33,523 nucleotides of DNA from an uncultured Ruminococcus sp. (GTDB lineage: Bacteria; Bacillota; Clostridia; Lachnospirales; Lachnospiraceae): positions 1 to 33,523 of the forward strand of contig UQKK01000035.1 in NCBI GenBank assembly GCA_900541505.1, written 5' to 3'. Below the pieces are notes generated by a model, which saw only the letters and a list, made by a program, of their open reading frames with translations, did not search any database and was not told where the DNA came from. Shown in pieces: positions 8,040 to 15,641 of this stretch (positions are counted from its first letter, which is position 1; every line of letters begins with the position of its first letter). The position numbers and the translations under genes were made by a program.

Positions 8040-9530
8040 ATGTCGAACATACAGATTCATCACCTTACCTTTGCCTACGAAGGCAGCTATGACAATATTT
8101 TTGAAGACGTGTCTTTTCAGATTGATACCGATTGGAAGCTCGGTTTTATCGGGAGAAACGGACGCGGCAAGACTACATTTTTAAATCTCCTGCTGGGGAA
8201 ATACGAATACAGCGGAAGTATATCCGCCTCCGAAAGTTTCGAGTATTTCCCCTTTCCTGTAGAGGACACCTCGCAGATGACCCTGCATATCCTGGAAACA
8301 CTGAATCCGCAGATGGAATTGTGGCAGATTTCCAAAGAGCTGAACCTCATGGGTTCAGACCCGGATGACATCTTATACCGCTCCTTTTATACACTCAGTC
8401 AGGGGGAACAGACAAAAGTGCTGCTGGCAGCGCTGTTTTTAAAGGAAAACACCTTCCTGCTCATCGATGAACCTACCAATCATCTGGATACCCAGACCCG
8501 CCAGAAGGTCGCCCAGTACCTTTCTGCCAAGCAGGGGTTCATCCTGGTATCTCATGACCGGGTTTTCCTCGACACCTGCATCGACCATGTTCTTGCCATT
8601 AACCGGCAGAATATTGAAGTACAAAGAGGAAATTTTTCTTCCTGGTATGCCAACAAACAGGCAGCTGACAATCTGGAAGCAGAGAGAAATGAAAAACTGA
8701 AAAGAGACATCCGGCGGCTGGATGCGTCAGTAAAACGCACCTCCGGCTGGTCGGACAAAATCGAGAAGAGCAAGATTGGAAACCGCGACGCCGAAGCGAA
8801 ACCTGACCGGGGATATGTCGGTCATCAGGCGGCTAAGATGATGAAACGCGCCAAATCCATTGAGAACCGGCAGAAAAACGCCATCCGTGAGAAAGAAAGC
8901 CTGCTGAAAAACGTGGAGTCTGTCGCAGACTTAAAATTGAACCTCCTCTCCCACCACAGCGACCGTCTTGTGACCATGCAGGACCTCACCATCGCTTATG
9001 GAGCGTCGCCGCTGTTTTCTCCTCTCACTCTGGAAATCCATGCAGGGGAGCGCATCGCCCTGACAGGAAAAAACGGCTGCGGCAAATCCAGCATCCTAAA
9101 GCTTCTCATGGGGGAATCCATTCCTTTTGAGGGAGAATTTCACATAGCTTCAGGACTAAAGATTTCCTATGTCCCCCAGAGCGCCTCGCATTTAAAAGGA
9201 AGCCTTTCGGATTTCGCCAAGCAATGGCAGCTCGACCAGGCTCTCTTCCTGACCGTCCTTGCCAAGCTGGGACTTGAGCGCGTGCAGTTTGAGAAGCAGA
9301 TGGAGGAGTTCAGCGAAGGGCAGAAAAAGAAAGTGTTGCTGGCAAAATCCCTCTGCGAGCCAGCCCATCTCTTCATCTGGGATGAGCCGCTCAACTATAT
9401 TGATATTTTTTCGCGCATGCAGCTGGAAGAACTGCTGCTGAAATTTAAGCCGACTCTCCTGTTTGTGGAGCACGACCAGGATTTCCAGGAAAAAGCCGCG
9501 ACCAGAAGGGTGCCCGTAGTGAATCAATGA
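8040..9530 (+). CDS. Lsa/CplR-type ABC-F ribosomal protection protein
   Basis: This is a soluble tandem-ATPase ABC-F protein without membrane domains. Family members bind the ribosomal E site and displace lincosamides, streptogramin A and pleuromutilins from the peptidyl transferase centre. The 496 residues match Lsa-type proteins (about 490-500). First ATPase: Walker A GRNGRGKTT (38-46), signature LSQGEQ (119-124), Walker B LLIDEPTNHLD (140-150). A charged linker (about 200-310) corresponds to the antibiotic resistance domain. Second ATPase: Walker A GKNGCGKSS (343-351), signature FSEGQ (424-428), Walker B LFIWDEPLNYID (444-455). The opening residues and 'DTDWKLGFIGRNGRGKTT' are typical of the Lsa/CplR branch. 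The ribosome site GGAGG is 9 bases before the ATG. The upstream attenuator argues for drug induction. The exact resistance spectrum cannot be read from sequence. Confidence 0.9.
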   Translation: MSNIQIHHLTFAYEGSYDNIFEDVSFQIDTDWKLGFIGRNGRGKTTFLNLLLGKYEYSGSISASESFEYFPFPVEDTSQMTLHILETLNPQMELWQISKELNLMGSDPDDILYRSFYTLSQGEQTKVLLAALFLKENTFLLIDEPTNHLDTQTRQKVAQYLSAKQGFILVSHDRVFLDTCIDHVLAINRQNIEVQRGNFSSWYANKQAADNLEAERNEKLKRDIRRLDASVKRTSGWSDKIEKSKIGNRDAEAKPDRGYVGHQAAKMMKRAKSIENRQKNAIREKESLLKNVESVADLKLNLLSHHSDRLVTMQDLTIAYGASPLFSPLTLEIHAGERIALTGKNGCGKSSILKLLMGESIPFEGEFHIASGLKISYVPQSASHLKGSLSDFAKQWQLDQALFLTVLAKLGLERVQFEKQMEEFSEGQKKKVLLAKSLCEPAHLFIWDEPLNYIDIFSRMQLEELLLKFKPTLLFVEHDQDFQEKAATRRVPVVNQ

Positions 9531-9575
9531 AATATTATGCCTTTACAGCATGTTTCGGCTTGATTTAAAATTTCA

Positions 9576-9624
9576 GGGGCAGAGGAAACCAGATAGGCTA
9601 ATACCATCTGGTTTCCTCTGCCCC
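9576..9624. terminator. Bidirectional hairpin terminator between convergent genes
   Basis: A perfect 19-bp stem (9576-9594 with 9606-9624, GGGGCAGAGG...CCTCTGCCCC) with an 11-nt loop lies between the ABC-F gene (+) and the Rpn gene (-). Neither side has a long T run, so termination is inferred from stem strength and position. Confidence 0.65.
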
Positions 9625-9678
9625 GTTATCTACTGGATACGTTCCACTTTCTTCTGCTCAGACATCGAACTCTTAAAT

Positions 9679-10581
9679 TTACATATTTTTGATAAATTCT
9701 TCTATTACTGTTTGTTCTTCTTCCAGTTCATCTGCTATCTGAGCCGGTGTTTTTCCTTTCTGAAGTTTTTTCTGTATTAATTCATTCAGCTTGCTTTTTT
9801 CACCTTCTGCAAATCCGGAGTCACGACCTTCTTCCCATGCCTGTTCGCGCTCCTGTCTGATATGCTTTTCCTGGTCATATTCGAATATACTCACTGCTCT
9901 CACCTCTGCTCTATGCTTTGTAAGAAACTCCCGTAAGATATCTTCTCTGATACATTCTTCAATCGTGCGCTCCGCTGCTGTCTCAATGTCCATCGTCTTC
10001 GTATACTTTCGCATTTTGTCAGTAAAGATGGCATACTCACGGAGAGTACGACAGGCATCCTTTAATGCTTTGTTATTGTCCCCGCAAATATTGAACAATT
10101 CTGCTTTTAATTCCAGCCTGTAGTCCTTTTCCTTAAACGTTCCGTCAGTTCCCTTAAAAGTATACAAATCTGACAGCTTCAGCGTTTCCCGTTCCGGCCG
10201 CTCTTCTTCCCCGTTATAAAAGATGATGAACTCCGGCATAGGTATCTGTACCTTCTTTGTGCCGTAGAGGTTATCCTCCTTTGTCATTCCCGAATAGAGG
10301 TTCGAGATATAAAACAAGAATCGAAGAGGCAGGTTCGGGCTGTAAGTAGACTGATGCTCATATAAGGACAGTCTCCCGTCCATGAGGAACGACACATCAT
10401 TCCTGATGGACATATAAATCGCGTTTTCCAGAGTGTTAATCTCAAGGAGTTCCGGGTCTGTATAATGTTTCCCGCTCATGGCATTATATAACTCCAGAAG
10501 ATTTTCCTTCTCCTCGAACAGCATGATGAATACAGTCGAGCGGTAAGTTCGGTTTACATGTGTCACGTTCGTGTTGGTCAT
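9679..10581 (-). CDS. Rpn family recombination-promoting nuclease/putative transposase
   Basis: The 300-residue protein belongs to the PD-(D/E)XK putative transposase group (Rpn/YhgA-like, PF12784-type), which is abundant in Lachnospiraceae. The nuclease core is visible as FLMDGRLSLYEHQS (D68, E75 and Q77 in the numbering used here), followed by NLPLRFLFYISNLY. The C-terminus is charged, with the EEGRDSGFAEGEKSKL and KKLQKGKTPAQIADEL segments usual for the family. The ATG at 10581 is chosen over the TTG two codons earlier because the AAAGGAG site then has an 8-base spacing instead of 2. It stands alone with no recognisable inverted ends, so it is not an IS element in the classic sense. Relatives promote RecA-independent recombination in E. 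coli. Confidence 0.8.
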   Translation of the reverse strand: MTNTNVTHVNRTYRSTVFIMLFEEKENLLELYNAMSGKHYTDPELLEINTLENAIYMSIRNDVSFLMDGRLSLYEHQSTYSPNLPLRFLFYISNLYSGMTKEDNLYGTKKVQIPMPEFIIFYNGEEERPERETLKLSDLYTFKGTDGTFKEKDYRLELKAELFNICGDNNKALKDACRTLREYAIFTDKMRKYTKTMDIETAAERTIEECIREDILREFLTKHRAEVRAVSIFEYDQEKHIRQEREQAWEEGRDSGFAEGEKSKLNELIQKKLQKGKTPAQIADELEEEQTVIEEFIKNM

Positions 10582-10909
10582 AGACAAGTCTCCTTTCTTA
10601 AATGGTGCAAAGAGACTTATCTCTTCCTCAAAAGATATACTCTCTGCTCTTGTTCATTGGAAATAAAAGCATTGAGATATATCTTTCGATGTGTTTCAGA
10701 TTCCTTGACGCGGCAACTGCAAACCGCTGAGAAAAACAATTGACAGAAATATAATGCTTTGAATGTATAATAGCACAGATAATACACATTTGTCGAGATG
10801 AATCATCAACTGCCGGAACAGGTTTGCCCTGCGGCTGCAAACTAAGATTTATCGCATACAGGCATTGACAAAAACGAACAACCCGCTGTCCCCATGATTT
10901 CATTTCTTC
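10582..10909. other. Intergenic region without a supported gene (328 bp)
   Basis: It holds the ribosome site of the Rpn gene near 10590. On the + strand there is a promoter-like pair, TTGACA (10740-10745) and TATAAT (10766-10771), but the 20-bp spacer is too long and no + strand gene follows. A minus-strand frame (10628-10903) is open for 91 codons, but its composition is not protein-like. I see no RNA gene here. Confidence 0.5.
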
Positions 10910-11365
10910 CTATCTGCTCTTTCGATTTTTCCAGACATTGTATAAAATATCTTTAAGGACTAACATTGCATTTTGTTCACTAAAACCATATTCTTCTTTT
11001 AATTCATCCAGCATAACGCCGATTCTATGAGCATATTGGGGGATATTTACTTTCGACTGATATTCAAGAAGAATAGGGTATCTTTTTCCCCACGCATTTG
11101 TCCAGTTGATTTTTTCTTCCGCTTCCTCATTTGTTCTGTCAATAGCCTCCTGTATCTCTTTCATATCAATATCAAAATCAATCAGTTCATCTAAAGAGAT
11201 ATTATAGAGCATTGCCATTTTCTTGGACTGTCGAATATCCGGAAGCGTTTCATCCGTTTCCCATTTTGAGACAGTTTGTCTGCTTACACCTAATTTTTCC
11301 GCCACAGCTTCTTGCGAAAGTCCGCATCTTTTTCTTGCATGAAATAGACTGTTTCCTAAATTCAT
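10910..11365 (-). CDS. XRE family helix-turn-helix transcriptional regulator
   Basis: The 151-residue protein has an N-terminal Cro/C1-type domain (about residues 1-60). It contains LSQEAVAEKLGVSRQTVSKWE, the classic XRE helix-turn-helix, then LPDIRQSKKMAMLYNISLDELI. The C-terminal 80 residues are helical and charged with no recognised domain, so the ligand or partner is unknown. The ATG at 11363-11365 is chosen because AAGGAGG lies 5-6 bases upstream; the frame is open further but has no better site. A TATAAT box and a perfect 9-bp inverted repeat lie just before the start and suggest autoregulation. No obvious partner gene is beside it. Confidence 0.88.
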   Translation of the reverse strand: MNLGNSLFHARKRCGLSQEAVAEKLGVSRQTVSKWETDETLPDIRQSKKMAMLYNISLDELIDFDIDMKEIQEAIDRTNEEAEEKINWTNAWGKRYPILLEYQSKVNIPQYAHRIGVMLDELKEEYGFSEQNAMLVLKDILYNVWKNRKSR

Positions 11366-11372
11366 TTTTTCC

Positions 11373-11413
11373 TCCTTATCATTTGATAGATTTATTATAT
11401 GGTTTGATAAGGA
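11373..11413 (-). promoter_or_regulatory. Promoter and candidate operator of the XRE regulator
   Basis: A perfect inverted repeat, TCCTTATCA (11373-11381) and TGATAAGGA (11405-11413), flanks a minus-strand TATAAT box (11394-11399). A third half site, TTGATA, lies just inside. The inner arm overlaps the ribosome site. The position fits an autoregulatory operator. No experimental support is available. Confidence 0.5.
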
Positions 11414-11506
11414 CAAATTCTACCAATTATAAACAACAAATATGCCCGTTTTTTATACATCTAAAGTTGTATCCGTTAACTCTACATTTTCAAGTGATTT
11501 CACGGA

Positions 11507-12134
11507 TTAAATTCGTTTTGCAATTTCTAAAGCAATATAGAATTTATCCAAATTATGATTGGCATCGTTGAATCTTTCCATCTCGTACTTATCTTCCGAC
11601 AACACATCCCCTGTCACCAGATGCGTCTGTGGTCCATACTTTTCCTTTTACATAAGGGACACGCAGTTCATCAAAAACAGCACTCAGCTTTTCGTGATTT
11701 TTAATCTTGATGTAATCATTTGGCGGCGCATAATGATAAGAAATCCCTTCGTCTCTGTAGGCTTCTGTCGGAATAATAAATCTCCCTTGCGTTTTTTCTT
11801 TATTGAGACTTCCTGCCGAGCCAAACATGATAAATTGCTCAGCACCGGTTAGCCAATTTGCCTCAATACAATATTCAGATGTTCCGGTAGAACCGATTGC
11901 AGATAGATAAAAGGCAATTTCTTTCCCTTCAAATAGGAATTTATAAATCGGAACAGCCCCATTGGGTGCATTGATTTCCGTAATTTTTGTGCAGTCATAA
12001 GTGGTGAGAACAGTCTCGTAAATTTCTTTGGAAAAAATAATAATGCAGATGTCAAGGAACTTTTTTCTTTCTCCATAAAAATCCTTCAACGTGAATATAG
12101 GTTCCGTTTTGTTGTCGAATGAATCCGTAATCAT
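11507..12134 (-). pseudogene. Nucleoside phosphorylase (PNP/UDP family), internal deletion and frameshift
   Basis: The N-terminal part reads as a PNP/UDP-family nucleoside phosphorylase: FYLSAIGSTGTSEYCIEANW, a FIMFGSAGSL glycine-rich phosphate-binding segment, FIIPTEAYRDEGISYHY, and VPYVKGKVWTTDA. Directly after WTTDA the frame shifts and ends at TAA (11589). In the +1 frame, without a gap, the sequence continues LVTGDVLSEDKYEMERF...YIALEIAKRI and stops at 11507. That is the expected C-terminus of the same family. About 40-50 residues between the two parts are missing, including the VEME substrate-binding segment, so the product should be inactive. The ATG at 12134 (AAAGGA site, spacing 8) is preferred; it begins 4 bp after the GNAT stop, which indicates a former two-gene operon. 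Confidence 0.75.
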
Positions 12135-12138
12135 AATT

Positions 12139-12759
12139 TTAATCCTTTCCAGCAATTTTCTTTGTATAAAACAGGCAGGTTAAAGGAATTTTCTTTTTAT
12201 CCAAATCAATTACAACTTGGCGTTCCTCCGAACGTTCAAAGCCTCTATGCTCATAGAATTGATAAGTACAAGCATTATCTGTATATAAATAAACAAGCTT
12301 TCCTTTTTCATCTTCTTCAAATGCAGACAACAACGCTGTTCCAATACCTTTAATTTTGCAGTCAGGGTCGGCAGCAAGAAAAATAATTTCTCCATCGGGA
12401 TTCTCCTTTTGGCAAAAAGAGTTATGCATATCCCTATTTGCTTCGTCATATTCGCCGACTCCTTTTCCTGCAACAAGATGTTGAAGCCAATCAAATATTT
12501 TTACATAAATCTCTTTTGATAAGCTGTGATAACATTTCGGTTCATTCTTCATTTCAGCCAGCAAAACACCCACAAAAGTATCATTCACATAAGCACCATA
12601 AACTTTTGTTGCACGATTCAATTCCATATACCAAAAATATTTTGCATACAAAGTCAAAACTAATTTGCTATCCATATACCAATCTAAATGCATTCCTCGT
12701 ATTGCAAATTTTTGTGCTTTTTTATAATCATTTCTACGAATTTCTTTTATTTCAATCAA
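12139..12759 (-). CDS. GNAT family N-acetyltransferase
   Basis: The 206-residue protein has the acetyl-CoA binding motif A as KIKGIGTALLSAFE (135-148) after the beta-4 strand GEIIFLAADPDC. Motif B appears as YQFYEHRGFERSEER (166-180). The substrate is unknown; the long region before residue 120 is typical of uncharacterised Firmicute GNATs. The start codon is TTG at 12757-12759, with an AGAGG site 9 bases upstream; the next ATG (residue 23) would cut into the first strand. The gene is followed after 4 bp by a broken nucleoside phosphorylase, so only this member of the pair still looks functional. Confidence 0.8.
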   Translation of the reverse strand: MIEIKEIRRNDYKKAQKFAIRGMHLDWYMDSKLVLTLYAKYFWYMELNRATKVYGAYVNDTFVGVLLAEMKNEPKCYHSLSKEIYVKIFDWLQHLVAGKGVGEYDEANRDMHNSFCQKENPDGEIIFLAADPDCKIKGIGTALLSAFEEDEKGKLVYLYTDNACTYQFYEHRGFERSEERQVVIDLDKKKIPLTCLFYTKKIAGKD

Positions 12760-12841
12760 ACAGTTTTACCTCTACAATTTATACTTCTCTTCTCATCCCA
12801 TTTTAGCCCTAACGCAGATACAAAAGCTCCGAAGCGGACAA

Positions 12842-13227
12842 TTATGCCAGACATATCATTCTTGCATACTTATTCTCTGAATCCTCGATAACTGCTATTT
12901 TGCCTTTTAGCAATTCCCCGCCTTTTGTAATTCTGCATCTGTGGTTTCATCTCTTCCCCACTGCTCCTGTGCATGCATGGAATAGATAAGTTTCTTACGA
13001 TACTCACTGTCTATTTCTTCTTTTATATTGCCGATATCCAGCATGAAGCCCAGACAAATCACTTCATCAGGCGTCCCTTCAATCCATGCGCCCTTTCCCC
13101 TTTCCGGCGGCCTTTTCTTCCCGGCCATCCATATAGAAGTCGGACCATCTGCTTTTGCAATTACAATTGTATTCTTTGCCACTTACATTGAAGCAGCTTC
13201 GCTCTCGGCAAACAGTACTTCTATCAT
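12842..13227 (-). pseudogene. DUF1835/DUF3658-like gene remnant: premature stop plus internal deletion
   Basis: Three collinear pieces can be read. From ATG 13227 the frame gives MIEVLFAESEAASM and then an in-frame TAA (13183-13185). The same frame continues VAKNTIVIAKADGPTSIWMAGKK...WIEGTPDEVICLGFMLDIG...YSMHAQEQWG to a stop at 12907. A further segment in another frame reads GKIAVIEDSENKYARMICLA and ends with TAA at 12842. From memory of the family, the first two pieces resemble the N-terminal DUF1835 part and the third the extreme C-terminus of proteins carrying DUF3658. Such proteins are about 300 residues, so roughly two thirds of the gene is missing. The family name is moderately certain; the broken state is clear from the in-frame stop. 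Confidence 0.6.
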
Positions 13228-13284
13228 AGTCACATCATAGCTCCTTCCTAGCAACAGTATCGCCAGACATTACTGTACTGGGAT

Positions 13285-14043
13285 TTAAAAATCATAAACA
13301 ATGACCACACCATGTTTCAGTGAAAATTCTGCCGCCTGCCATAGAATGGAAAACGCAAATTTGGCTAAAGATTCTGTCTCATATGTTTCATGTACAGTTC
13401 CCAGCCTGTATCCGGATTCCTTGCTGTATTCCGCATCCGCAGGATATCCTTCTGTTGTACTCCATGAAAGGATGGTATCTCTGCCTGCATTCCACTCGAA
13501 CTCATTATATCTTTTTAGTTCCGCAAGAAGCAATGCGCTTGTCGTCAGGAGACTTTTTTCTGAGTTTGGCAGAACATAATCAAACATGATATTCTTCTCA
13601 ATGGGAAGCCACCACCCATTTCCATCAAATAAGGTCAATTGAAAGTCTTTTGTCTCAAGAAACTCTTTTACGATAGGGTGCTCATAAATGTCTATATCTT
13701 TCTCTATCATAACCGGCACTTCTTTATTGCTGTATTTTGCGGAAATATAAAGCAATAAGGCGCTTAATGCATCCCAATCCGGTTTATTTGTATAATATGG
13801 GGTGACGTCATAATCTTCATTCCACACCGGCACAGGGTCCAAATTAAGACCGCTTATAATACTGTCACGCCATTGGGTTACAATTTCTTTCACTTCATCA
13901 GGGGAAAGCTCATCCTCATTGTCTGTCTGCGGTCTGATAGTCTGAAATTCCATCCCATTAGCTTCAGCAAACTGCTGTGCCGCTGTTTTCCAATTATGCG
14001 TATAGTAACGTGTCAATGTCCCTGCATATATATCCAGTCCCAT
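13285..14043 (-). CDS. Conserved hypothetical protein (252 residues, MGLDIYAGTLTRYY type)
   Basis: I do not recognise a named domain. It is a soluble acidic protein without signal peptide or membrane segment. It opens with MGLDIYAGTLTRYYTHNW, then has aromatic-rich patches (VPVWNEDYDVTPYYTNKPDWDALSALLLYISAKY; DGNGWWLPIEKNIMFDYVLPN) and ends EFSLKHGVVIVYDF. The start has a good AAGGAG site 8 bases upstream. It has its own promoter, TTGTTG-17-TATAAT, and lies between remnants of other accessory genes, so it is probably a single-gene accessory unit. The composition is similar to small cytoplasmic immunity-like proteins, but that is only an impression. Confidence 0.75.
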   Translation of the reverse strand: MGLDIYAGTLTRYYTHNWKTAAQQFAEANGMEFQTIRPQTDNEDELSPDEVKEIVTQWRDSIISGLNLDPVPVWNEDYDVTPYYTNKPDWDALSALLLYISAKYSNKEVPVMIEKDIDIYEHPIVKEFLETKDFQLTLFDGNGWWLPIEKNIMFDYVLPNSEKSLLTTSALLLAELKRYNEFEWNAGRDTILSWSTTEGYPADAEYSKESGYRLGTVHETYETESLAKFAFSILWQAAEFSLKHGVVIVYDF

Positions 14044-14153
14044 TTTTTCTTCTCCTTATCAGTTCCCAACTTACAAGGCTTTCCAGCCTCCTGCACTTTC
14101 TTTTAAGAAACCTGCCTCGCATTGCGCGGTCTAATTTTTCTTCATATAAACTG

Positions 14154-14182
14154 ATTATATCATTTTATACGAACCCCAACAA
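14154..14182 (-). promoter_or_regulatory. Promoter of the 252-residue hypothetical gene
   Basis: On the minus strand TTGTTG (14177-14182) and TATAAT (14154-14159) are separated by exactly 17 bp. This leaves a leader of about 105 nt before the ATG at 14043. It sits just downstream of the thioredoxin terminator. Confidence 0.6.
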
Positions 14183-14186
14183 TCAT

Positions 14187-14245
14187 ATCAAAAAGAAAAC
14201 CCTCGAAGGCATAGTATCACATCACTGCCTCGGAAGGTTTTCTTT
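14187..14245 (-). terminator. Terminator of trxA
   Basis: Arms 14192-14201 and 14236-14245 (AAAGAAAACC with GGTTTTCTTT) pair perfectly. The inner bases pair with few mismatches (CTCGAAGGCA against TGCCTCGGAA). On the minus strand the right arm runs into a T-rich tract (TTTTCTTTTT). Confidence 0.75.
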
Positions 14246-14303
14246 TTTCTCAAAACAGAAACAAACAAAAATATCTCGGCTGTTCCTTTCTCTTTATTCC
14301 TTT

Positions 14304-14612
14304 TTATTTGAGCATCGCCAGCACTGCGCTCTTCGGTTTTGCTCCCATATCTCTTGCCGCCACTTCTCCGTTTTTGATAACGATAAACGTCGGGATACTC
14401 ATAACACCGTATTTCTGCGCAATCTCCATCTCCTCGTCAATGTTCAGTTTGCACACCTTCGCATCGGACACCTCATTGGAAATCTCCTCCACAACCGGAC
14501 CCATCATCTGGCAGGGACCGCACCAGTCTGCATAGAAATCAATCAGCACCGGTTTGTCGGACTGCATCACTTCCTTGTCAAAATTTTCCTTTGTCAATTT
14601 TACTACTGCCAT
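14304..14612 (-). CDS. trxA: Thioredoxin
   Basis: The 102-residue protein is a cytoplasmic thiol-disulfide reductant of standard thioredoxin length. The active site is WCGPC (30-34) after FYADW. The cis-proline is in SIPTF (P75), and the family core VLIDFYADWCGPCQMMGPV is intact. The C-terminus is GAKPKSAVLAMLK. An AAGGAGG ribosome site is 7 bases before the ATG. It stands downstream of a Crp/Fnr regulator, separated by about 300 bp that contain a Fic-like remnant. It ends at a strong terminator. No thioredoxin reductase is in the window. Confidence 0.95.
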   Translation of the reverse strand: MAVVKLTKENFDKEVMQSDKPVLIDFYADWCGPCQMMGPVVEEISNEVSDAKVCKLNIDEEMEIAQKYGVMSIPTFIVIKNGEVAARDMGAKPKSAVLAMLK

Positions 14613-14801
14613 TTTATATCCTCCTTCTTTCCCTGAAAAATCTGTTTTGTTCTCTATTACGTATGCCCGTATCCATATCAGGTATGCTCTTAGTATACCA
14701 CAATATTTTTAAAAGTCTGTGACAAAATCACATTTCGAGAAGAGATATCCTGGCAGCTTTGACTGCTGCTTCCCACTACACTGATATTTCTCATTGTATT
14801 T

Positions 14802-14830
14802 TTGACATAATGGTAATACAATACTACTAT
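14802..14830 (+). promoter_or_regulatory. Orphan + strand promoter
   Basis: TTGACA (14802-14807), a 17-bp spacer and TACTAT (14825-14830) make a good promoter. The only + strand frame after it is the truncated Fic-like start at 14861. Transcripts would run antisense into the Crp/Fnr gene. The rest of 14613-14801 holds nothing I can support as a gene. Confidence 0.6.
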
Positions 14831-14860
14831 ATAAAATTCGTTGTTTCATTGGAGGTACAC

Positions 14861-14905
14861 ATGACGCTGAAAAACAAACTGGGGATTGACAATTCCGCCG
14901 AGCCT
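14861..14905 (+). pseudogene. 5' fragment of a Fic family gene
   Basis: A GGAGG site 5 bases before an ATG starts the frame MTLKNKLGIDNSAE, then PQRY and antisense-crp sequence. The first 14 residues resemble the conserved opening of Fic (AMP-transferase) proteins of Clostridia, as I remember it (NKLGI..SAELA..EE.ISK). The match stops at the point where the 3' end of the convergent Crp/Fnr gene begins. Promoter, ribosome site and the first codons survive; the catalytic HPFx(D/E)GNGR region is absent. The identification rests on a short match. Confidence 0.5.
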
Positions 14906-14910
14906 CAACG

Positions 14911-15597
14911 CTATATCTTCCCCAGCCTTTTTTCATCCAAAATTTCTATTTTCCCTCTGGTGAGCTTCACCAGACCATCTTTCTGGAACTGCTTTAACAG
15001 TCTTGTCACGACCTCCCTGGCAGTCCCCACATCCCTGGCGAGCGCCTCGTGAGTGATGACAAGTATCTCTTTCTTTTCCAGCACGCGATGCTCCAAAAGC
15101 GCCCCGGCGAGGCGGGATGCCACATTGGAGAACACATACTGGTTAAACAGCCACATGATGTCCGAAAATTTCTCGGAAATCATCTCCAGCGTATAGTCCT
15201 TTACATCCCCGTTTGTATCGTAAAGGATTTTATAGACGGATTTGGGAATGGTGCAGATGATGGTGTCGGTCTCCATCTCCATATCCATTTCAATATCCAT
15301 GCCATTTATCATGCACGCAGCGCTCAAAATGCTTACATCTCCGGCAAGCAGTCGGAACAGCGTAATCTCTCCGCCGTTTTGGGATGTGATGAAAACGCGC
15401 GCCCTGCCTGTTTCGATAATCTGCACCCCGGCGCACTCTCCGCCGCCAAAATGCAGGGCAGTCTTCTTTGCACAGAAAGTCCTCGTTGTCTTGCCGAGGA
15501 CTTCCCGTCTCTGTTCGTCTGTCAGTTTCATCCAGAACGGCAGCGCCTGTGCAAGTACCTGCTCCAATTTACTGCTTTCTATTCTCGCAGCTTCCAT
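14911..15597 (-). CDS. Crp/Fnr family transcriptional regulator
   Basis: The 228-residue protein has an N-terminal cyclic-nucleotide-binding-like beta roll (about 20-150) and a C-terminal winged helix. The helix-turn-helix is ITHEALARDVGTAREVVTRLLKQFQKDGLV (181-210), followed by the wing LTRGKIEIL. The roll lacks the Arg/Ser phosphate-cassette pattern of true cAMP receptors and there is no N-terminal Cys cluster as in Fnr, so the signal is unknown. Residues 100-112 (MDIEMDMEMETDT) are a low-complexity insert encoded by hexamer repeats. An AGGAGG site is 8 bases before the ATG. It begins 45 bp after purD, so it may be read from the pur operon. The TAG stop lies beside the Fic-like remnant. Confidence 0.88.
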   Translation of the reverse strand: MEAARIESSKLEQVLAQALPFWMKLTDEQRREVLGKTTRTFCAKKTALHFGGGECAGVQIIETGRARVFITSQNGGEITLFRLLAGDVSILSAACMINGMDIEMDMEMETDTIICTIPKSVYKILYDTNGDVKDYTLEMISEKFSDIMWLFNQYVFSNVASRLAGALLEHRVLEKKEILVITHEALARDVGTAREVVTRLLKQFQKDGLVKLTRGKIEILDEKRLGKI

Positions 15598-15641
15598 CCT
15601 GCCGTCCTCCTCTTGCCTTTTCCTACATTTCCCGCTGCTTT

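Noticed and set aside
10740..10771. + strand promoter TTGACA...TATAAT
   Set aside because: The 20-bp spacer is too long and no + strand gene follows.
10628..10903. 91-codon minus-strand ORF after the XRE gene
   Set aside because: An AGGAAG-like site precedes it, but the translation has no recognisable domain and an amino acid mix unlike a real protein. Too weak to call.
12907..13182. Intact small gene with an ADGPTSI motif reminiscent of Na+-translocating decarboxylase beta subunits
   Set aside because: The motif similarity is short. An in-frame start and stop lie directly upstream and a C-terminal piece lies downstream, so a decayed longer gene explains the data better.
14759..15052. 97-codon + strand ORF read as a complete gene
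   Set aside because: Only its first 14 codons after the ATG at 14861 look coding. The rest is antisense to the conserved helix-turn-helix of the Crp/Fnr gene.
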